DNA of 64,000 nucleotides from Plantactinospora endophytica (GTDB taxonomy: Bacteria > Actinomycetota > Actinomycetes > Mycobacteriales > Micromonosporaceae). How positions within the stretch are numbered: position 1 is the stretch's first letter; the number at the start of each line of letters is the position of its first letter. The notes beneath the pieces are model-generated. The model worked only from the letters and a program-made list of their open reading frames with translations. It was not told the origin of the DNA and did no database searches. The position numbers and the translations under genes were made by a program. The stretch covers positions 1 to 64,000 of the forward strand of contig NZ_BONW01000013.1 of the NCBI RefSeq assembly GCF_016862915.1, in the 5' to 3' direction. Below are positions 55,249 through 64,000 of the stretch, in pieces.

Positions 55249-56292
55249 TTGTCCCCATCACCCCGGGCCTCGTCGCCGGTGCTCGCCGACGCGGCGCACC
55301 GTCCGTCGGCCCTGCTGGTCATGCCGCGCGACCTGGTCGACGACGTATACGGACCGGAGGAACGTGCCCACCTGGACCGCCTGGTCCGCTGGGCCGGCCC
55401 GGACGCGACGGTTGAGCAGGTCAGCACGCGACCGGCGCTACTGGCCGACGTCGAGCTGCTCGTCACCGGTTGGGGCGGCCCCCGGCTGGACCGCACTCTG
55501 CTCTCCCACGCGACCAGGCTCCGTGCGGTCTTCTACGGCGGTGGATCGGTGCGGCCGATCGTCACCGACGAGTTCTGGGCCACCGGCATCCAGATCGTGT
55601 CGGCCGCCGCCGCCAACGCGGTACCAGTCGCCGAGTTCACATTCGCGCAGGTGACGCTGGCGCTCAAGCACGCCCACCGCTTCGAACGCGCGGTACGCCG
55701 GCTCAACCGGTTCCCATCCCGGCCGGCGGCGCCCGGCACGTTCGGCTCGACGGTCGGCATACTGTCACTGGGCCTGATCGGCCGCCTGGTGGCCCAACGG
55801 CTGTCCACACTCGACGTTCATGTGCTTGCCGCCGACCCGTACGTAGACGCCGCGAGTGCGGCCGTTCTCGGCGTCGAGCTCGTGGGAATCGACGAGCTGT
55901 TCCGCCGCGCCGACGTGATCACTGTGCACACGCCCTCTCTGCCACAGACCTCGGGGCTGATCACCGAGGAACTGCTCGCCTCGATGCGTGAGGGTGCCAC
56001 GATCATCAACACCGCACGCGGTGCGGTGCTGGACGAACCCGCGCTGATCCGGGTCCTGCACCGGCGTCAGGACGTATTCGCGCTCCTCGACGTGACCCAT
56101 CCCGAGCCACCCGAACCGGGCTCGCCGGTCTATACGCTGCCCAACGTGGTGCTCACCCCACACATCGCCGGCAGTATCGGACTCGAGCGGCGCCGCGTCG
56201 GTCGGCTGGTAGTAGACGAGGTCGGTCGCTTCGTCGCGGGCCAGCCGCTGCTACATCAGGTCCGCGCCGCCGATACGGCGCTACGCGCATGA
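55249..56292 (+). CDS. D-2-hydroxyacid dehydrogenase
   Basis: A 347-residue NAD-dependent dehydrogenase of the D-isomer 2-hydroxyacid (phosphoglycerate dehydrogenase-like) family. The cofactor loop is GILSLGLIGR, and catalytic residues are Arg in NTARGAVLDEPAL, Glu in HPEPPEPGSP and His in PHIAGS. The start is a TTG at 55249 preceded by GAAGGAG; a weak start may reduce its level. Given the operon, it may oxidise or reduce a hydroxyacid derived from a uronate or ketal sugar. A 220-bp gap before it leaves room for a separate promoter. Confidence 0.85.
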   Translation: MSPSPRASSPVLADAAHRPSALLVMPRDLVDDVYGPEERAHLDRLVRWAGPDATVEQVSTRPALLADVELLVTGWGGPRLDRTLLSHATRLRAVFYGGGSVRPIVTDEFWATGIQIVSAAAANAVPVAEFTFAQVTLALKHAHRFERAVRRLNRFPSRPAAPGTFGSTVGILSLGLIGRLVAQRLSTLDVHVLAADPYVDAASAAVLGVELVGIDELFRRADVITVHTPSLPQTSGLITEELLASMREGATIINTARGAVLDEPALIRVLHRRQDVFALLDVTHPEPPEPGSPVYTLPNVVLTPHIAGSIGLERRRVGRLVVDEVGRFVAGQPLLHQVRAADTALRA

Positions 56293-56294
56293 GG

Positions 56295-56744
56295 TCAGCG
56301 ATCGACATACGCGCCTCGACTACGGCCATGCGCGTCAAGCCGGACCACGAGCGTGTCCGAGTCGCCGAAGTCGAAGCTGACCTCCATCTCGGTGGACGCG
56401 GTCACCGTGAAGCCTTCGAGGAACAGGCGTTCCTCCAGCGGAGTCTTCGAGACCTCCGGGTAGTCGTAGTGCAACTCGCTGGGTACATGCGCGACAGCGA
56501 ATGACTTGATCGACTCCAGGTCGGCCAGAGCGGCCCGGATGCCTTCCGCCGCTTGTGTCAATAAGGCGTCGAATGCGTAGCCGTCCAGGGCCGGCCCTGC
56601 CGCGATGAGTACCTCAGCATCGGTTTGGCCGTTCAACCTAGCTGGTCGAACCGCAGGATCGATGTCGATCGTGGCGAGCAACTGGTTCTCGTCATAACGA
56701 CGTACCTCGCCTAGCCAGGAGTGACGCGCTACTACCTCCACCAC
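56295..56744 (-). CDS. hypothetical protein, DUF2004-like
   Basis: A 149-residue acidic protein with a YDENQLLATIDID start and an LEERLFLEGFTVTASTEMEV strand-rich end. It resembles small cytoplasmic DUF2004-type or immunity-like proteins, without a known activity. It ends two bases from the convergent dehydrogenase stop. The GTG at 56744 has no strong ribosome-binding site, so the true start may be a little downstream. Confidence 0.6.
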   Translation of the reverse strand: MVEVVARHSWLGEVRRYDENQLLATIDIDPAVRPARLNGQTDAEVLIAAGPALDGYAFDALLTQAAEGIRAALADLESIKSFAVAHVPSELHYDYPEVSKTPLEERLFLEGFTVTASTEMEVSFDFGDSDTLVVRLDAHGRSRGAYVDR

Positions 56745-57014
56745 CCGCTCCTTCGCAACGTCCTAGATCGCTTCGACAGTGGGCCCGATCGTCGATGCCA
56801 ATCCGTACACGGCTGCACGCCCTCAATAGCAGGTTCGGAGGCGCGCGGCGTGCAACAGGCCGCTGGCGGAGTTCCACCCCGGCGATGTCGTTCACCTGAC
56901 CAGGAGACCTGTTCACGGTCGATCAGGCGAAGACGCTCGCGCCACGCGGTGCGGTAGGCGTGGTGCGAGCGGCAGGCTCACCGTGGAGCGCGACGGCCGA
57001 GCTTTCGCTGCGGA

Positions 57015-57917
57015 TCAGGGGACGATCACCACGCCGCCGCGCACGCCGCCTTGGGCCAGCCGGTCGTGGGCGGCCGCCGCGTCGGCGAAGGGGTACACGT
57101 CAGCGACCCGGAGCGGCATGTTGCCGCTGGTGACGAGTTTGACCAGTTCGCCCAGCCGGGATCCGTCCGGTAGCACCTCCAGCGCGAAGGTCCGGATTCC
57201 CCGCACCGGCTCCGGGCGAAGCGGGGGTGACGCGGCCACGTAGCCGCCGCCGTCCCGGATGAGGTCCAGCAGCGAGGGGCCGATCACCGCCAGGTCGATG
57301 ACCGCGTCGAACGTCCCCGTCGGATCGTCGGCGCGCGACAGGAACGCCGCGTCCAGCGACTCGACGAACTCGCGGTCGTCGGCCCCGGCGAGTCCCGTGG
57401 CGTGCAGACCGGTCGCCCGGGCCAGCGCCAGAACGAACCCACCAACCTGACCGGCGGCGCCGGTGACGAGCACGGCCGAACCCGCCGGGAGCGCGAGCAG
57501 GTCGAGGGCCTGGGCAGCGGCGAGGCCGTTGGTCGGCAGGGTCGCCGTCTCGATGGCGGGGATGCCGGTGGGCGCGGAGGTCAGCCAGGCGGCGTCGAGG
57601 ACTACGTACTCGGCGTGGGCACCGACCGTGGTTTGTAGCCACGGCGAGAAGCCGATGACCTCGTCGCCGACCGTAAACTCCTCGACCGATGGGCCGACCG
57701 CGTCGACGCTGCCGGCAACGTCCCAGCCGGGCGTGTACGGCAGACCGGTCGGCAACGGGGCCGGGAACCGGCCGGAGCGGATCATCAGATCGACCGGATG
57801 TACTACTGACGCCGCGACCCGCACCCGCACCTGCCCCGGCCGGGGCTCGGGCACCGGCACGTCGGCCACGTGCAGGACCTCCGGCCCTCCGAACTGTTCA
57901 TAGCTGACTGCGCGCAT
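57015..57917 (-). CDS. quinone oxidoreductase-like MDR enzyme
   Basis: A 300-residue medium-chain dehydrogenase/reductase without zinc-binding cysteines. The N-terminal pattern MRAVSYEQFGGPEVLHV and the NADPH loop TGAAGQVGGFVLALA (about 148-162) fit the quinone oxidoreductase (QOR) group, which reduces quinones or enones with NADPH. It is divergent from an HxlR-family regulator, a common pairing in electrophile or redox stress response. Confidence 0.88.
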   Translation of the reverse strand: MRAVSYEQFGGPEVLHVADVPVPEPRPGQVRVRVAASVVHPVDLMIRSGRFPAPLPTGLPYTPGWDVAGSVDAVGPSVEEFTVGDEVIGFSPWLQTTVGAHAEYVVLDAAWLTSAPTGIPAIETATLPTNGLAAAQALDLLALPAGSAVLVTGAAGQVGGFVLALARATGLHATGLAGADDREFVESLDAAFLSRADDPTGTFDAVIDLAVIGPSLLDLIRDGGGYVAASPPLRPEPVRGIRTFALEVLPDGSRLGELVKLVTSGNMPLRVADVYPFADAAAAHDRLAQGGVRGGVVIVP

Positions 57918-58021
57918 CGCCGTCTCCTCCGTGGGATCTCGTGATCACCATGACCGTACGAATCATCGGCACTGTGAGAAAGTAGGTACCGTGGAGTGCC
58001 TAGGGCACCGGAGGAGGCAAG

Positions 58022-58420
58022 ATGGCGACGACGACCGCGGCACAACGCCGCGAACAGGCCAAACGGGACTACGACGCGTTCCTGGAAGGTTGCCCGACCC
58101 GTGAGCTGCTGAGCAGGCTCACCGACAAGTGGGTCGCGCTGGTGATCCCGGCGCTCGCCAACGGCCCGCAGCGGCACGGCGAGCTCGCCCAGCGCATCGC
58201 CGGCGTCAGCCAGAAGATGCTTACCCAGACCCTGCGGACGCTGGAGCGCGACGGCCTGGTCACCCGCACGGTCACTGCCTCGGTGCCGGTCCGCGTCGAC
58301 TACGCGCTCACCCCGCTCGGCCATGAACTGTTCCCGGTCATGATCGCGATCAAGAGCTGGGCGGAGACGCACATGGACCGTGTCTTCGAAGCCCGGGTCC
58401 AATTCGACGCACGCCCCTGA
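58022..58420 (+). CDS. HxlR family transcriptional regulator
   Basis: A 132-residue winged-helix regulator (about residues 20-120): LLSRLTDKWVALVIPALANG, HGELAQRIAGVSQKMLTQTL and DGLVTRTVTASVPVRVDYAL are the classic HxlR elements. A Cys at residue 24 (EGCPTR) precedes the helix-turn-helix, as in redox- or electrophile-sensing members. GGAGGCAAG lies just before the ATG. It probably controls the divergent quinone oxidoreductase. Confidence 0.9.
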   Translation: MATTTAAQRREQAKRDYDAFLEGCPTRELLSRLTDKWVALVIPALANGPQRHGELAQRIAGVSQKMLTQTLRTLERDGLVTRTVTASVPVRVDYALTPLGHELFPVMIAIKSWAETHMDRVFEARVQFDARP

Positions 58421-58889
58421 AACATCCGACGGTGATCACCTGAGGGAACCATTCCCGAACGGGGTGTCTCCTGGACCGTCGGCCCGGCCCGGGGCCCGAG
58501 GCCGCGCCCGTCACCGCCGACGTGGTGAGGATGAGGGTCGCGGCACGGCGCATCCACCAATGGCAAAATCCTTCTCTCGTACTTTTCCCGCGCCCATGAC
58601 GCTAGCCCGCCCAGGAGTGGACATCGATAAGCAGTGACCCCGATCCGACAGCCTTCGGAGCCACATATCCACAGCTCAGGGCGGTTGTCTGGCCCCCAGG
58701 GAGCCGCCTTCCGGCCATGTCGATACGGCGGTGATCTGGAGCGTTCGTCAATGAGTTGACGAGTTCCACCGACTTCACGAGCACGATCCATAATTCGATG
58801 GAACCTTCATCGTTGATTGCACGACAACGAACTGCGGTACCGGAGGAAACCCTCTCCAAGGCGCCGTCGGCCAGCCGCCGCCTCGTCGC
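58421..58889. other. intergenic interval after the HxlR gene
   Basis: About 470 bases with short, inconsistent frames on both strands and no recognisable gene, repeat or RNA. The stretch around 58740-58830 is A+T-richer than average and may hold a promoter. Confidence 0.4.
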
Positions 58890-59005
58890 GGTCCGCAGTG
58901 GTCCGCGCCACCGTGATGGCCAGCCTTACCGGCGGAACAGCCTCCGACGATGTCGCCGTGCTGGCGGTCGGCGCCGCCGTGGGCAACGCTGCGACCGGGT
59001 CCTGA
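58890..59005 (+). pseudogene. C-terminal fragment of a SpoIIE/PP2C-type phosphatase gene
   Basis: The plus strand encodes AVVRATVMASLTGGTASDDV followed by AVLAV and a stop. The TGGTASDDVAVLAV ending is the characteristic C terminus of SpoIIE/RsbU-type PP2C phosphatases, where the DD pair binds metal. Nothing upstream continues the fold. The fragment is about 35 codons and looks like a deletion scar. Confidence 0.5.
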
Positions 59006-59026
59006 TCGCAGCGCTCGCCGGGGCTG

Positions 59027-60292
59027 TCAGCCGGTCTCGCGGTTCCGCTCCGGCTCAGAGTTGTCTCTGCCTGGTGACCTGGGCTCGTCGCTCGGTCGCG
59101 GTCCGGCCCCGTCGGTCGGGTCCGGTCCATGCTGCTCGCCGGCCAGCTCCCCGTCGGGCTGATAGCGGTACGCCGCCTCCCGTACCGCCGAGTCGGACTC
59201 TAGTCCGGCACCGAGCGCGCCGCCGACTGTCGCCAGCGAGCTGGCCAGCCAGCCCAGCTTGATCTGGTGGGCGACGCCGGCCCGTTGGCCGGTGGATTCG
59301 GCGAGCAGATCCCAGGGGACGAGGGCGATCGTCCCGATGATGGTCAGCGCGGCGAGTGCGGCGTACAGCGCGAGAACGCCGATCACGACGGTGAGCAGGG
59401 TGACCACGTTGAAGAGGACGACCTGCTCCCGGGCACCCGGGCCGTGCGGAACCCGTTCCCAGAGGCGCGCGCCAAGCACCATGGTCAGCACCACCGCCAG
59501 GACGGAGCCGGCCGCGAGCAGGGCGAGCCGCAGGTTGCCCAGGGTCGCCGACAGCTGCCAAATATCGGCGCTCACCAGGGCGAGGACAGCGGTCGCGAAG
59601 GCGCCGACCAGTACCCGGGAGAGCCGGACGGCCAGTCGCCACGGCCGGTTCGCCCGGAGCATGCCTAGTAGCAGCCGCAGGTTGCCGCCGATTACTCCAG
59701 TCAGCAGGCCGATGCCGGACGCCTGGGGGTTCACGCGCGCGCCGAGTTCCCGGGCCCGCCGTCCGGTGGCCACGCGCCGACGGTGCGGGCCGGCCTGCGC
59801 CGGGTCGCCGACCGCGTCGGTATCGCCGAGCAGTGCCGCGAGGAGCCGGTCTCCGGCCTCGGCCATCCGCCGGGCCGCAGCGACGGGACCGAGTGCGGGC
59901 ATGGAAAGGACCGCGACGCCGTGGGTGGTGCTGGCGTGCGCGACCACGGGTCGCCGCGCGGTCTGCAATGGCAGGTCCGTCACGCAGAGGACCAGCTTCC
60001 AGCCCTCGGTCAGCATCCGGCGCCGGGTTGCCTGGATGAGCTGGCCGAGGTCGGCGGGCCCTTCGACGAGCCGCGCCACCTGCAGGCGTACCGCCCAGTC
60101 GACCTGCGGGACCCGGCTGCGGAGCCGGTCGGCGAGCTCCGTGACGGCCTCCCGTGCCAGGTCGGCCGCGGCCCCAGGGGCAGCCACGACGCCCACGACG
60201 ATGGACCCGCGCCCGGTCACCATGCTGTCGCCACCGGCCCGGCCGCTCATCCGGGCGCGGCGCCGGTCTGTGGCGCCGTCGTCAACACTCAA
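59027..60292 (-). CDS. multi-pass membrane protein of unknown function
   Basis: A 421-residue protein. The N-terminal 170 residues are soluble with alternating beta/alpha character (GSIVVGVVAAPGAAADLARE, KLVLCVTDLPLQ). Residues about 195-360 contain four or five hydrophobic helices and the C-terminal tail is Pro/Arg-rich. I cannot name the family. It follows the PfpI gene on the same strand after 201 bases, so the two may share a transcript. Confidence 0.65.
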   Translation of the reverse strand: MSVDDGATDRRRARMSGRAGGDSMVTGRGSIVVGVVAAPGAAADLAREAVTELADRLRSRVPQVDWAVRLQVARLVEGPADLGQLIQATRRRMLTEGWKLVLCVTDLPLQTARRPVVAHASTTHGVAVLSMPALGPVAAARRMAEAGDRLLAALLGDTDAVGDPAQAGPHRRRVATGRRARELGARVNPQASGIGLLTGVIGGNLRLLLGMLRANRPWRLAVRLSRVLVGAFATAVLALVSADIWQLSATLGNLRLALLAAGSVLAVVLTMVLGARLWERVPHGPGAREQVVLFNVVTLLTVVIGVLALYAALAALTIIGTIALVPWDLLAESTGQRAGVAHQIKLGWLASSLATVGGALGAGLESDSAVREAAYRYQPDGELAGEQHGPDPTDGAGPRPSDEPRSPGRDNSEPERNRETG

Positions 60293-60493
60293 GGCCGTCC
60301 TTCAGCTTGATCATTGCCGTCTTCAGCCGCCCGGTGTTGAGCGCCAGCCAGATTCCGGCCGGTGGTGACAGTGCTGAGCAGCCGCCGGGCGGCGGCACGC
60401 GTGCCGCAGCGGCTCCAGCGGCCACTTGTAGCGGCACCGGCAACCGGACGGACCAGCAGAGGGCCGATCCTCCCGGTTCTGGGTCCCACCGGG

Positions 60494-61075
60494 TCAGGCT
60501 GTCGCCATCTGGCGGGTGTGTTTGCCCTCGGCGAACTCCTCGATCATTTTGGCGCAGAAGGCTGGGAGGTCGCTGGGGCTGCGGCTGGTGACGAGGCCGT
60601 TGTCGACCTGCACCTGTTGATCTACCCAGTTTCCGCCCGCGTTGTGGATGTCGGTGCGCAGGCTGGGGAACGAGGTGACGGTGCGGCCGTTGACGGTCCC
60701 GGTCTCGACCAACGACCAGGGGCCGTGGCAGATCGCGGCTACCGGCTTTTGTTGTTGGAAGAACGCCCGGACGAAGTTCATCGCCTGCGGGTTCATGCGG
60801 AGCCGGTCGGGGTTGACCGTCCCGCCGGGCAGCAACAGGCCATCGTAGTCGGCCGCGTCGGCCTCGTTCACGGTCCGGTCGACCCGGTAGCGGTTGGCCG
60901 GATTGATGTCCTGGTTCATCGACTGGATCTCGCCGGGTTGCAGCGAGATCAGGTGGACCTCGGCGCCTGCCTGCTCCGCGGCGGTCCGGGATTGGGTGTA
61001 CTCCACGTCCTCGACCCCGTCGGCGGCGAGGCAAGCGACTCGTTTGCCGGTCAGTGGCTGCTGGCTCTGCGCCAT
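60494..61075 (-). CDS. DJ-1/PfpI family protein
   Basis: A 193-residue class-I glutamine amidotransferase-like protein. The nucleophile elbow AICHGP holds C116 followed by H117, and LLLPGGTVNPD is the neighbouring loop. Family members act as deglycases, chaperones or proteases, usually under stress. The ATG at 61075 follows GGGAGG; the longer frame to 61198 is not needed. A membrane protein gene follows on the same strand. Confidence 0.88.
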   Translation of the reverse strand: MAQSQQPLTGKRVACLAADGVEDVEYTQSRTAAEQAGAEVHLISLQPGEIQSMNQDINPANRYRVDRTVNEADAADYDGLLLPGGTVNPDRLRMNPQAMNFVRAFFQQQKPVAAICHGPWSLVETGTVNGRTVTSFPSLRTDIHNAGGNWVDQQVQVDNGLVTSRSPSDLPAFCAKMIEEFAEGKHTRQMATA

Positions 61076-61679
61076 GTTCTGCGGCCTCCCTTCGCGGCGC
61101 CGCCCCGTCGGCAGCGCATCGCCCGCTCGCGGTCGCCTTCCCGGCGCGGGCACCGGCAAACAGGCCAGCGAACGGCACTTTCGATCGAGGGCGGACAATC
61201 AGGTCACATGCCCGCAGCGGAGCGAGGGCCTGCGCGCGGAGGAACGTCCCGCTACGAGGGTGTGTTGCCTGTCGCAGCGGGTAACGCAGGCAACCGATCA
61301 TCGGACGACGCGCCGACGTCTTTCTGGTCGACAAGGTGCCGCCGTCCCCACACCCCCGCCGGGGGCGCGGCCAGCCGCTGCATCGTCTGCGGATCGTCGT
61401 GGCCCGTCATTCCGACAGGGGCCAGCAGGTCATGGGTTCCGCGCCCGACAGCAGCTCTTTCCACGAACCAACTCCGCCGCGGTCCGGCTCGGCTCGGCGC
61501 GAACCGGCACGCGACACGCGTCACCGCTTCGTCCAGGGAGCGGTCGGTTGACCCGCTGTCGGAACTCACCGAGTGCCGGAATCACACATGCGAAGCCCAC
61601 CCTATATGGGATGGTTTGCCTCTGAGGGACGCCGTTATCGACGGCGCCCGCACGAGCAGGTCAAGCGACGGGGGCGGAC
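61076..61679. other. 604-bp intergenic interval
   Basis: Between the divergent PfpI and 161-residue protein genes. A minus-strand frame at 61252-61569 has partial coding bias but no family or start signal. Promoters for both flanking genes are expected here; none is distinct. Confidence 0.4.
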
Positions 61680-62165
61680 ATGAGGTGGCTGATCGGCGGA
61701 GCGGTCGCGTTGGCCGGCGGGATGGTCGCCCGGCGGCTGTTCGGCGGGGCTGGCCGGGGCAGCGACCATTGGCAACGAGGTCAGGCACGGCCGCGCGGGC
61801 CGCGCTGGCATGTCGCGACGGTGAACCGGCCGGCCAGCGACGTCGCTCCGGGCGGACAGTTCCCCGAGCCGCTGGCCGGCCTTGGCGACGCCGTCGAGGT
61901 CCAGGTCCGGCCCGCCGCCGGCGACCGGGGCACCGAGATCGCCGTCCGGCTGCGCGACGGTGCCCGGCTTCCTGTTGCCGCCGCCCGGCGGGCCACCAGC
62001 CGGGATCCCGAGCAGGCGATCCGGGCCGCGTTGCGAGAGTCCAAGCAGCTCATCGAGACCAGTGAGGTTCTCCACCCGGACTATCCGCCCACCACCGAGT
62101 CGACTCCGTTGAACAAACCACTGCAGATGGCCACCCGACAGGGTCGACGGGAGGGACGGCTGTGA
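61680..62165 (+). CDS. hypothetical protein coupled to alcohol dehydrogenase
   Basis: A 161-residue protein. A hydrophobic N terminus (LIGGAVALAGGMVARRLFGG) may anchor it. The rest, with W-HVATVNRPASDVAPGG and VEVQVRPAAGDRGTEIAVRL, resembles a short SRPBCC/cyclase-like domain. Its stop overlaps the GTG of the zinc alcohol dehydrogenase by four bases. The same pairing would make it a membrane or substrate-binding partner of that enzyme (inference). Confidence 0.6.
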   Translation: MRWLIGGAVALAGGMVARRLFGGAGRGSDHWQRGQARPRGPRWHVATVNRPASDVAPGGQFPEPLAGLGDAVEVQVRPAAGDRGTEIAVRLRDGARLPVAAARRATSRDPEQAIRAALRESKQLIETSEVLHPDYPPTTESTPLNKPLQMATRQGRREGRL

Positions 62166-63337
62166 AGGCGCTCGTCTGGGAGGGAGCCAACGAACTCGCG
62201 GTACGGCAGGTTCCGGACCCGCAGATCCGCAACGAGCAGGACGCGATCGTACGGGTCCGTCGGACCGTGACCTGCGGGTCGGACCTGCACCTGCTCGGCG
62301 GGTACGTGCCGTTCATGGAACGCGGGGACGTCCTCGGGCACGAGTTCCTCGGCGACATCGTCGAGGTCGGCCCGCAGGTACGCAACCACAAGGTAGGCGA
62401 CCGGGTCGTCGTCTGCTCGTTCATCTCCTGCGGCAAGTGCTGGTACTGCCAGCAACAACAGTTCTCGCTGTGCGACAACGGAAACACGAACCCGATGATC
62501 ACCGAGAACGTGTGGGGTTCCGCGCCCGGAGGCTGCTACGGCTACTCGCACGCACTCGGCGGGTTCGCCGGCAGCCACGCCGAGTACATCCGCGTCCCCT
62601 ACGCCGACCAGGGCGCCTTCACCGTCCCCGACGCCGTGAGCGACGAGCGCGCGCTGTTCGCCTCCGACTCCGCCCCGACCGGCTGGATGGGTGCCGACCT
62701 CGCCGGGGTGAAACCGGGCGATGTCGTGGCGGTCTGGGGCGCCGGCGCGGTAGGGCAGATGGCGGCCCGGGCATCCGTGCTGCTCGGCGCCGATCGGGTG
62801 ATCGTGATCGACCGACTCGACAACCGCCTCGAGATGGCCCAGACGCATCTCGGCGTCGAGACGCTGAACTACGAGCAGCAGGACATCGGTGCCGAGTTGC
62901 TGGAGCGCAGTGGCGGTCGGGGCCCGGACGTCTGCATCGAGGCGGTCGGGATGGAGTCGCACAGCGGCGGCCCGCAACTCTGGTACGACCAGATCAAGCA
63001 GCAGTTGCGGATCGAGTCCGACCGTCCGGTCGCCGCCCGGGAGGCGATCTACAACTGTCGCAAGGGCGGCAGCGTGTTCGTCCTGGGCGTGTTCGCCGGG
63101 ATGGTGGACAAGTTCCCGCTCGGCGCGCTGATGAACAAGGGCCTGACCCTGCGCGGCGCGCAGCAGCACGGACAGCGCTACATTCCGATGCTGCTGGAGC
63201 GGATGGCCCGCGGCGAGCTGGTCACGGAGCATCTGGCGACGCACACCATGCCGTTGGACGAGGCTCCGCGCGGCTACGAGATGTTCAAACAGAAAATCGA
63301 CGGATGCGTACGGGCCGTCTTCCAGCCCACCAGCTGA
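62162..63337 (+). CDS. zinc-dependent alcohol dehydrogenase
   Basis: A 391-residue medium-chain dehydrogenase. Catalytic zinc ligands are C38, H60 and E61; structural zinc is held by C90, C93, C96 and C104. The cofactor loop is GAGAVGQMAA near 199-208. An insertion around 110-135 and the GFAGSHAEYIRVPYAD stretch match the formaldehyde- or S-adduct-type glutathione-independent ADH group found in actinobacteria. Substrate specificity cannot be read from sequence. The GTG start overlaps the upstream gene. Confidence 0.88.
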   Translation: MKALVWEGANELAVRQVPDPQIRNEQDAIVRVRRTVTCGSDLHLLGGYVPFMERGDVLGHEFLGDIVEVGPQVRNHKVGDRVVVCSFISCGKCWYCQQQQFSLCDNGNTNPMITENVWGSAPGGCYGYSHALGGFAGSHAEYIRVPYADQGAFTVPDAVSDERALFASDSAPTGWMGADLAGVKPGDVVAVWGAGAVGQMAARASVLLGADRVIVIDRLDNRLEMAQTHLGVETLNYEQQDIGAELLERSGGRGPDVCIEAVGMESHSGGPQLWYDQIKQQLRIESDRPVAAREAIYNCRKGGSVFVLGVFAGMVDKFPLGALMNKGLTLRGAQQHGQRYIPMLLERMARGELVTEHLATHTMPLDEAPRGYEMFKQKIDGCVRAVFQPTS

Positions 63338-63443
63338 CCGGCACCGCCGACGCCACCGTCACCCCTGCCCCGCACCGCCGGTAGCTCGACCTCAACGGGT
63401 CTCCCTCGCCCGGCCAGTCCGCTCGTCGATGGGATGAACAGCG

Positions 63444-64000
63444 ATGCGGAAGCAGGTGATCACTGAGCCCGGACGTGACCCAGGCCGGCTGATTCTGGCC
63501 CCCGCCCGATCCGGCGGGTACCCCGGGCCGATCCGCAAGGCCGTGCCCGGCAGCCAACTCCTGCGCCTACTGGGCACCACCGACGCCAAACAGATCGGAC
63601 TGTTGTATCTGACCACGTCCTTCGGCTTCTTCCTGGTGGCCGGACTCGAGGCGATGCTGATGCGCGCCGAACTCGGCCGCCCGGGGATGCAGTTCCTCTC
63701 CCCGGAGCAGTACAACCAGCTGTTCACCTCGCACGGCACCATCATGATGCTGCTGTTCGCCACCCCGCTCGCGTTCGCGTTCGGCAACTATCTGGTACCA
63801 CTGCAGATCGGCGCCCCGGACGTCTCCTTCCCCCGACTGAACGCGCTGGCGTACTGGCTGTATCTGTTCGGTGGCCTGATGGTGCTCGGCGCCTTCCTCA
63901 TCCCCGGCGGCGGACCCGATTTCGGTTGGACGGCCTACCCGACACTGAGCCGCTACGAACACACGCCCGGCATCGGCGGCAACCTGTGGGTCATCGGTCT
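63444..64000 (+). CDS. ctaD: cytochrome c oxidase subunit I, 5' part (window edge)
   Basis: Translation from the ATG at 63444 gives GTTDAKQIGLLYLTTSFGFF, then MRAELGRPGMQFLSPEQYNQ and LFTSHGTIMMLLFATP. This is the N-terminal portion of haem-copper oxidase subunit I (CtaD): the His of TSHGT is a haem a ligand, followed by GNYLVPLQIGAPDVSFPRLN. The gene continues past the window edge. It is the catalytic subunit of the aa3-type terminal oxidase in the plasma membrane. The upstream zinc ADH gene ends 106 bases before. Confidence 0.92.
   Translation, partial: MRKQVITEPGRDPGRLILAPARSGGYPGPIRKAVPGSQLLRLLGTTDAKQIGLLYLTTSFGFFLVAGLEAMLMRAELGRPGMQFLSPEQYNQLFTSHGTIMMLLFATPLAFAFGNYLVPLQIGAPDVSFPRLNALAYWLYLFGGLMVLGAFLIPGGGPDFGWTAYPTLSRYEHTPGIGGNLWVIG

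Overview
The window is high-GC DNA, with codon third positions almost always G or C and frequent GTG starts. It carries genes typical of filamentous actinobacteria: AfsR/SARP-type regulators with NB-ARC and TPR domains, serine/threonine kinases with FHA partners, a tandem-GNAT protein resembling mycothiol synthase, Tat signals and IS110-type relics. A member of the Micromonosporaceae (Micromonospora, Plantactinospora, Actinoplanes or similar) is the most likely source; this is inferred from gene content, not from a marker gene.

Layout. 1-3.3 kb: small hypothetical genes and one copy of an 80-bp dispersed repeat. 3.3-10.2 kb: a tight six-gene operon (FAD oxidoreductase, four-helix membrane protein, zinc-ribbon FHA protein, soluble kinase, CPA2-type cation/proton antiporter, membrane kinase with an exported sensor-like domain). 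This is the most coherent candidate for an undescribed system. 10.2-16.7 kb: an internally duplicated membrane protein behind an operator-like promoter, a DUF4259 protein, an epoxide-hydrolase-like enzyme, and a divergent SDR/TetR pair with three operator sites. 17.3-21.1 kb: a three-subunit Tat-exported molybdenum aldehyde oxidoreductase of the PaoABC type. 21.2-24.1 kb: an MMPL transporter and its divergent TetR around a palindrome, followed by scrambled MMPL gene fragments.

25.1-31.8 kb: a HEAT-repeat protein coupled to a MerR regulator with its own HEAT domain, a broken RidA gene, an ECF sigma factor with a SnoaL-like tail, an MFS drug-type exporter and a tandem acetyltransferase. 31.8-38.1 kb: a scarred region with a frameshifted IS110 relic, a frameshifted nuclease-like remnant, IS5 and IS110 tails, a second intergenic repeat copy, and intact SRPBCC, AraC and I36-inhibitor genes. 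38.1-45.1 kb: two tandem SARP/NB-ARC/TPR regulators and a secreted propeller-like protein.

45.4-56.3 kb: a LacI-controlled carbohydrate locus. It holds a pyruvyl-transferase-fold protein, a Lpl/Ytc-type ABC importer without its own ATPase, a large secreted heparinase II/III-type lyase and a 2-hydroxyacid dehydrogenase, and probably takes up and processes an acidic, possibly pyruvylated polysaccharide. 56.3-64 kb: a quinone oxidoreductase with divergent HxlR regulator, a membrane protein, a PfpI/DJ-1 protein, a zinc alcohol dehydrogenase with a coupled upstream gene, and the 5' part of a cytochrome c oxidase subunit I gene that runs off the edge. No rRNA, tRNA or CRISPR array was recognised.
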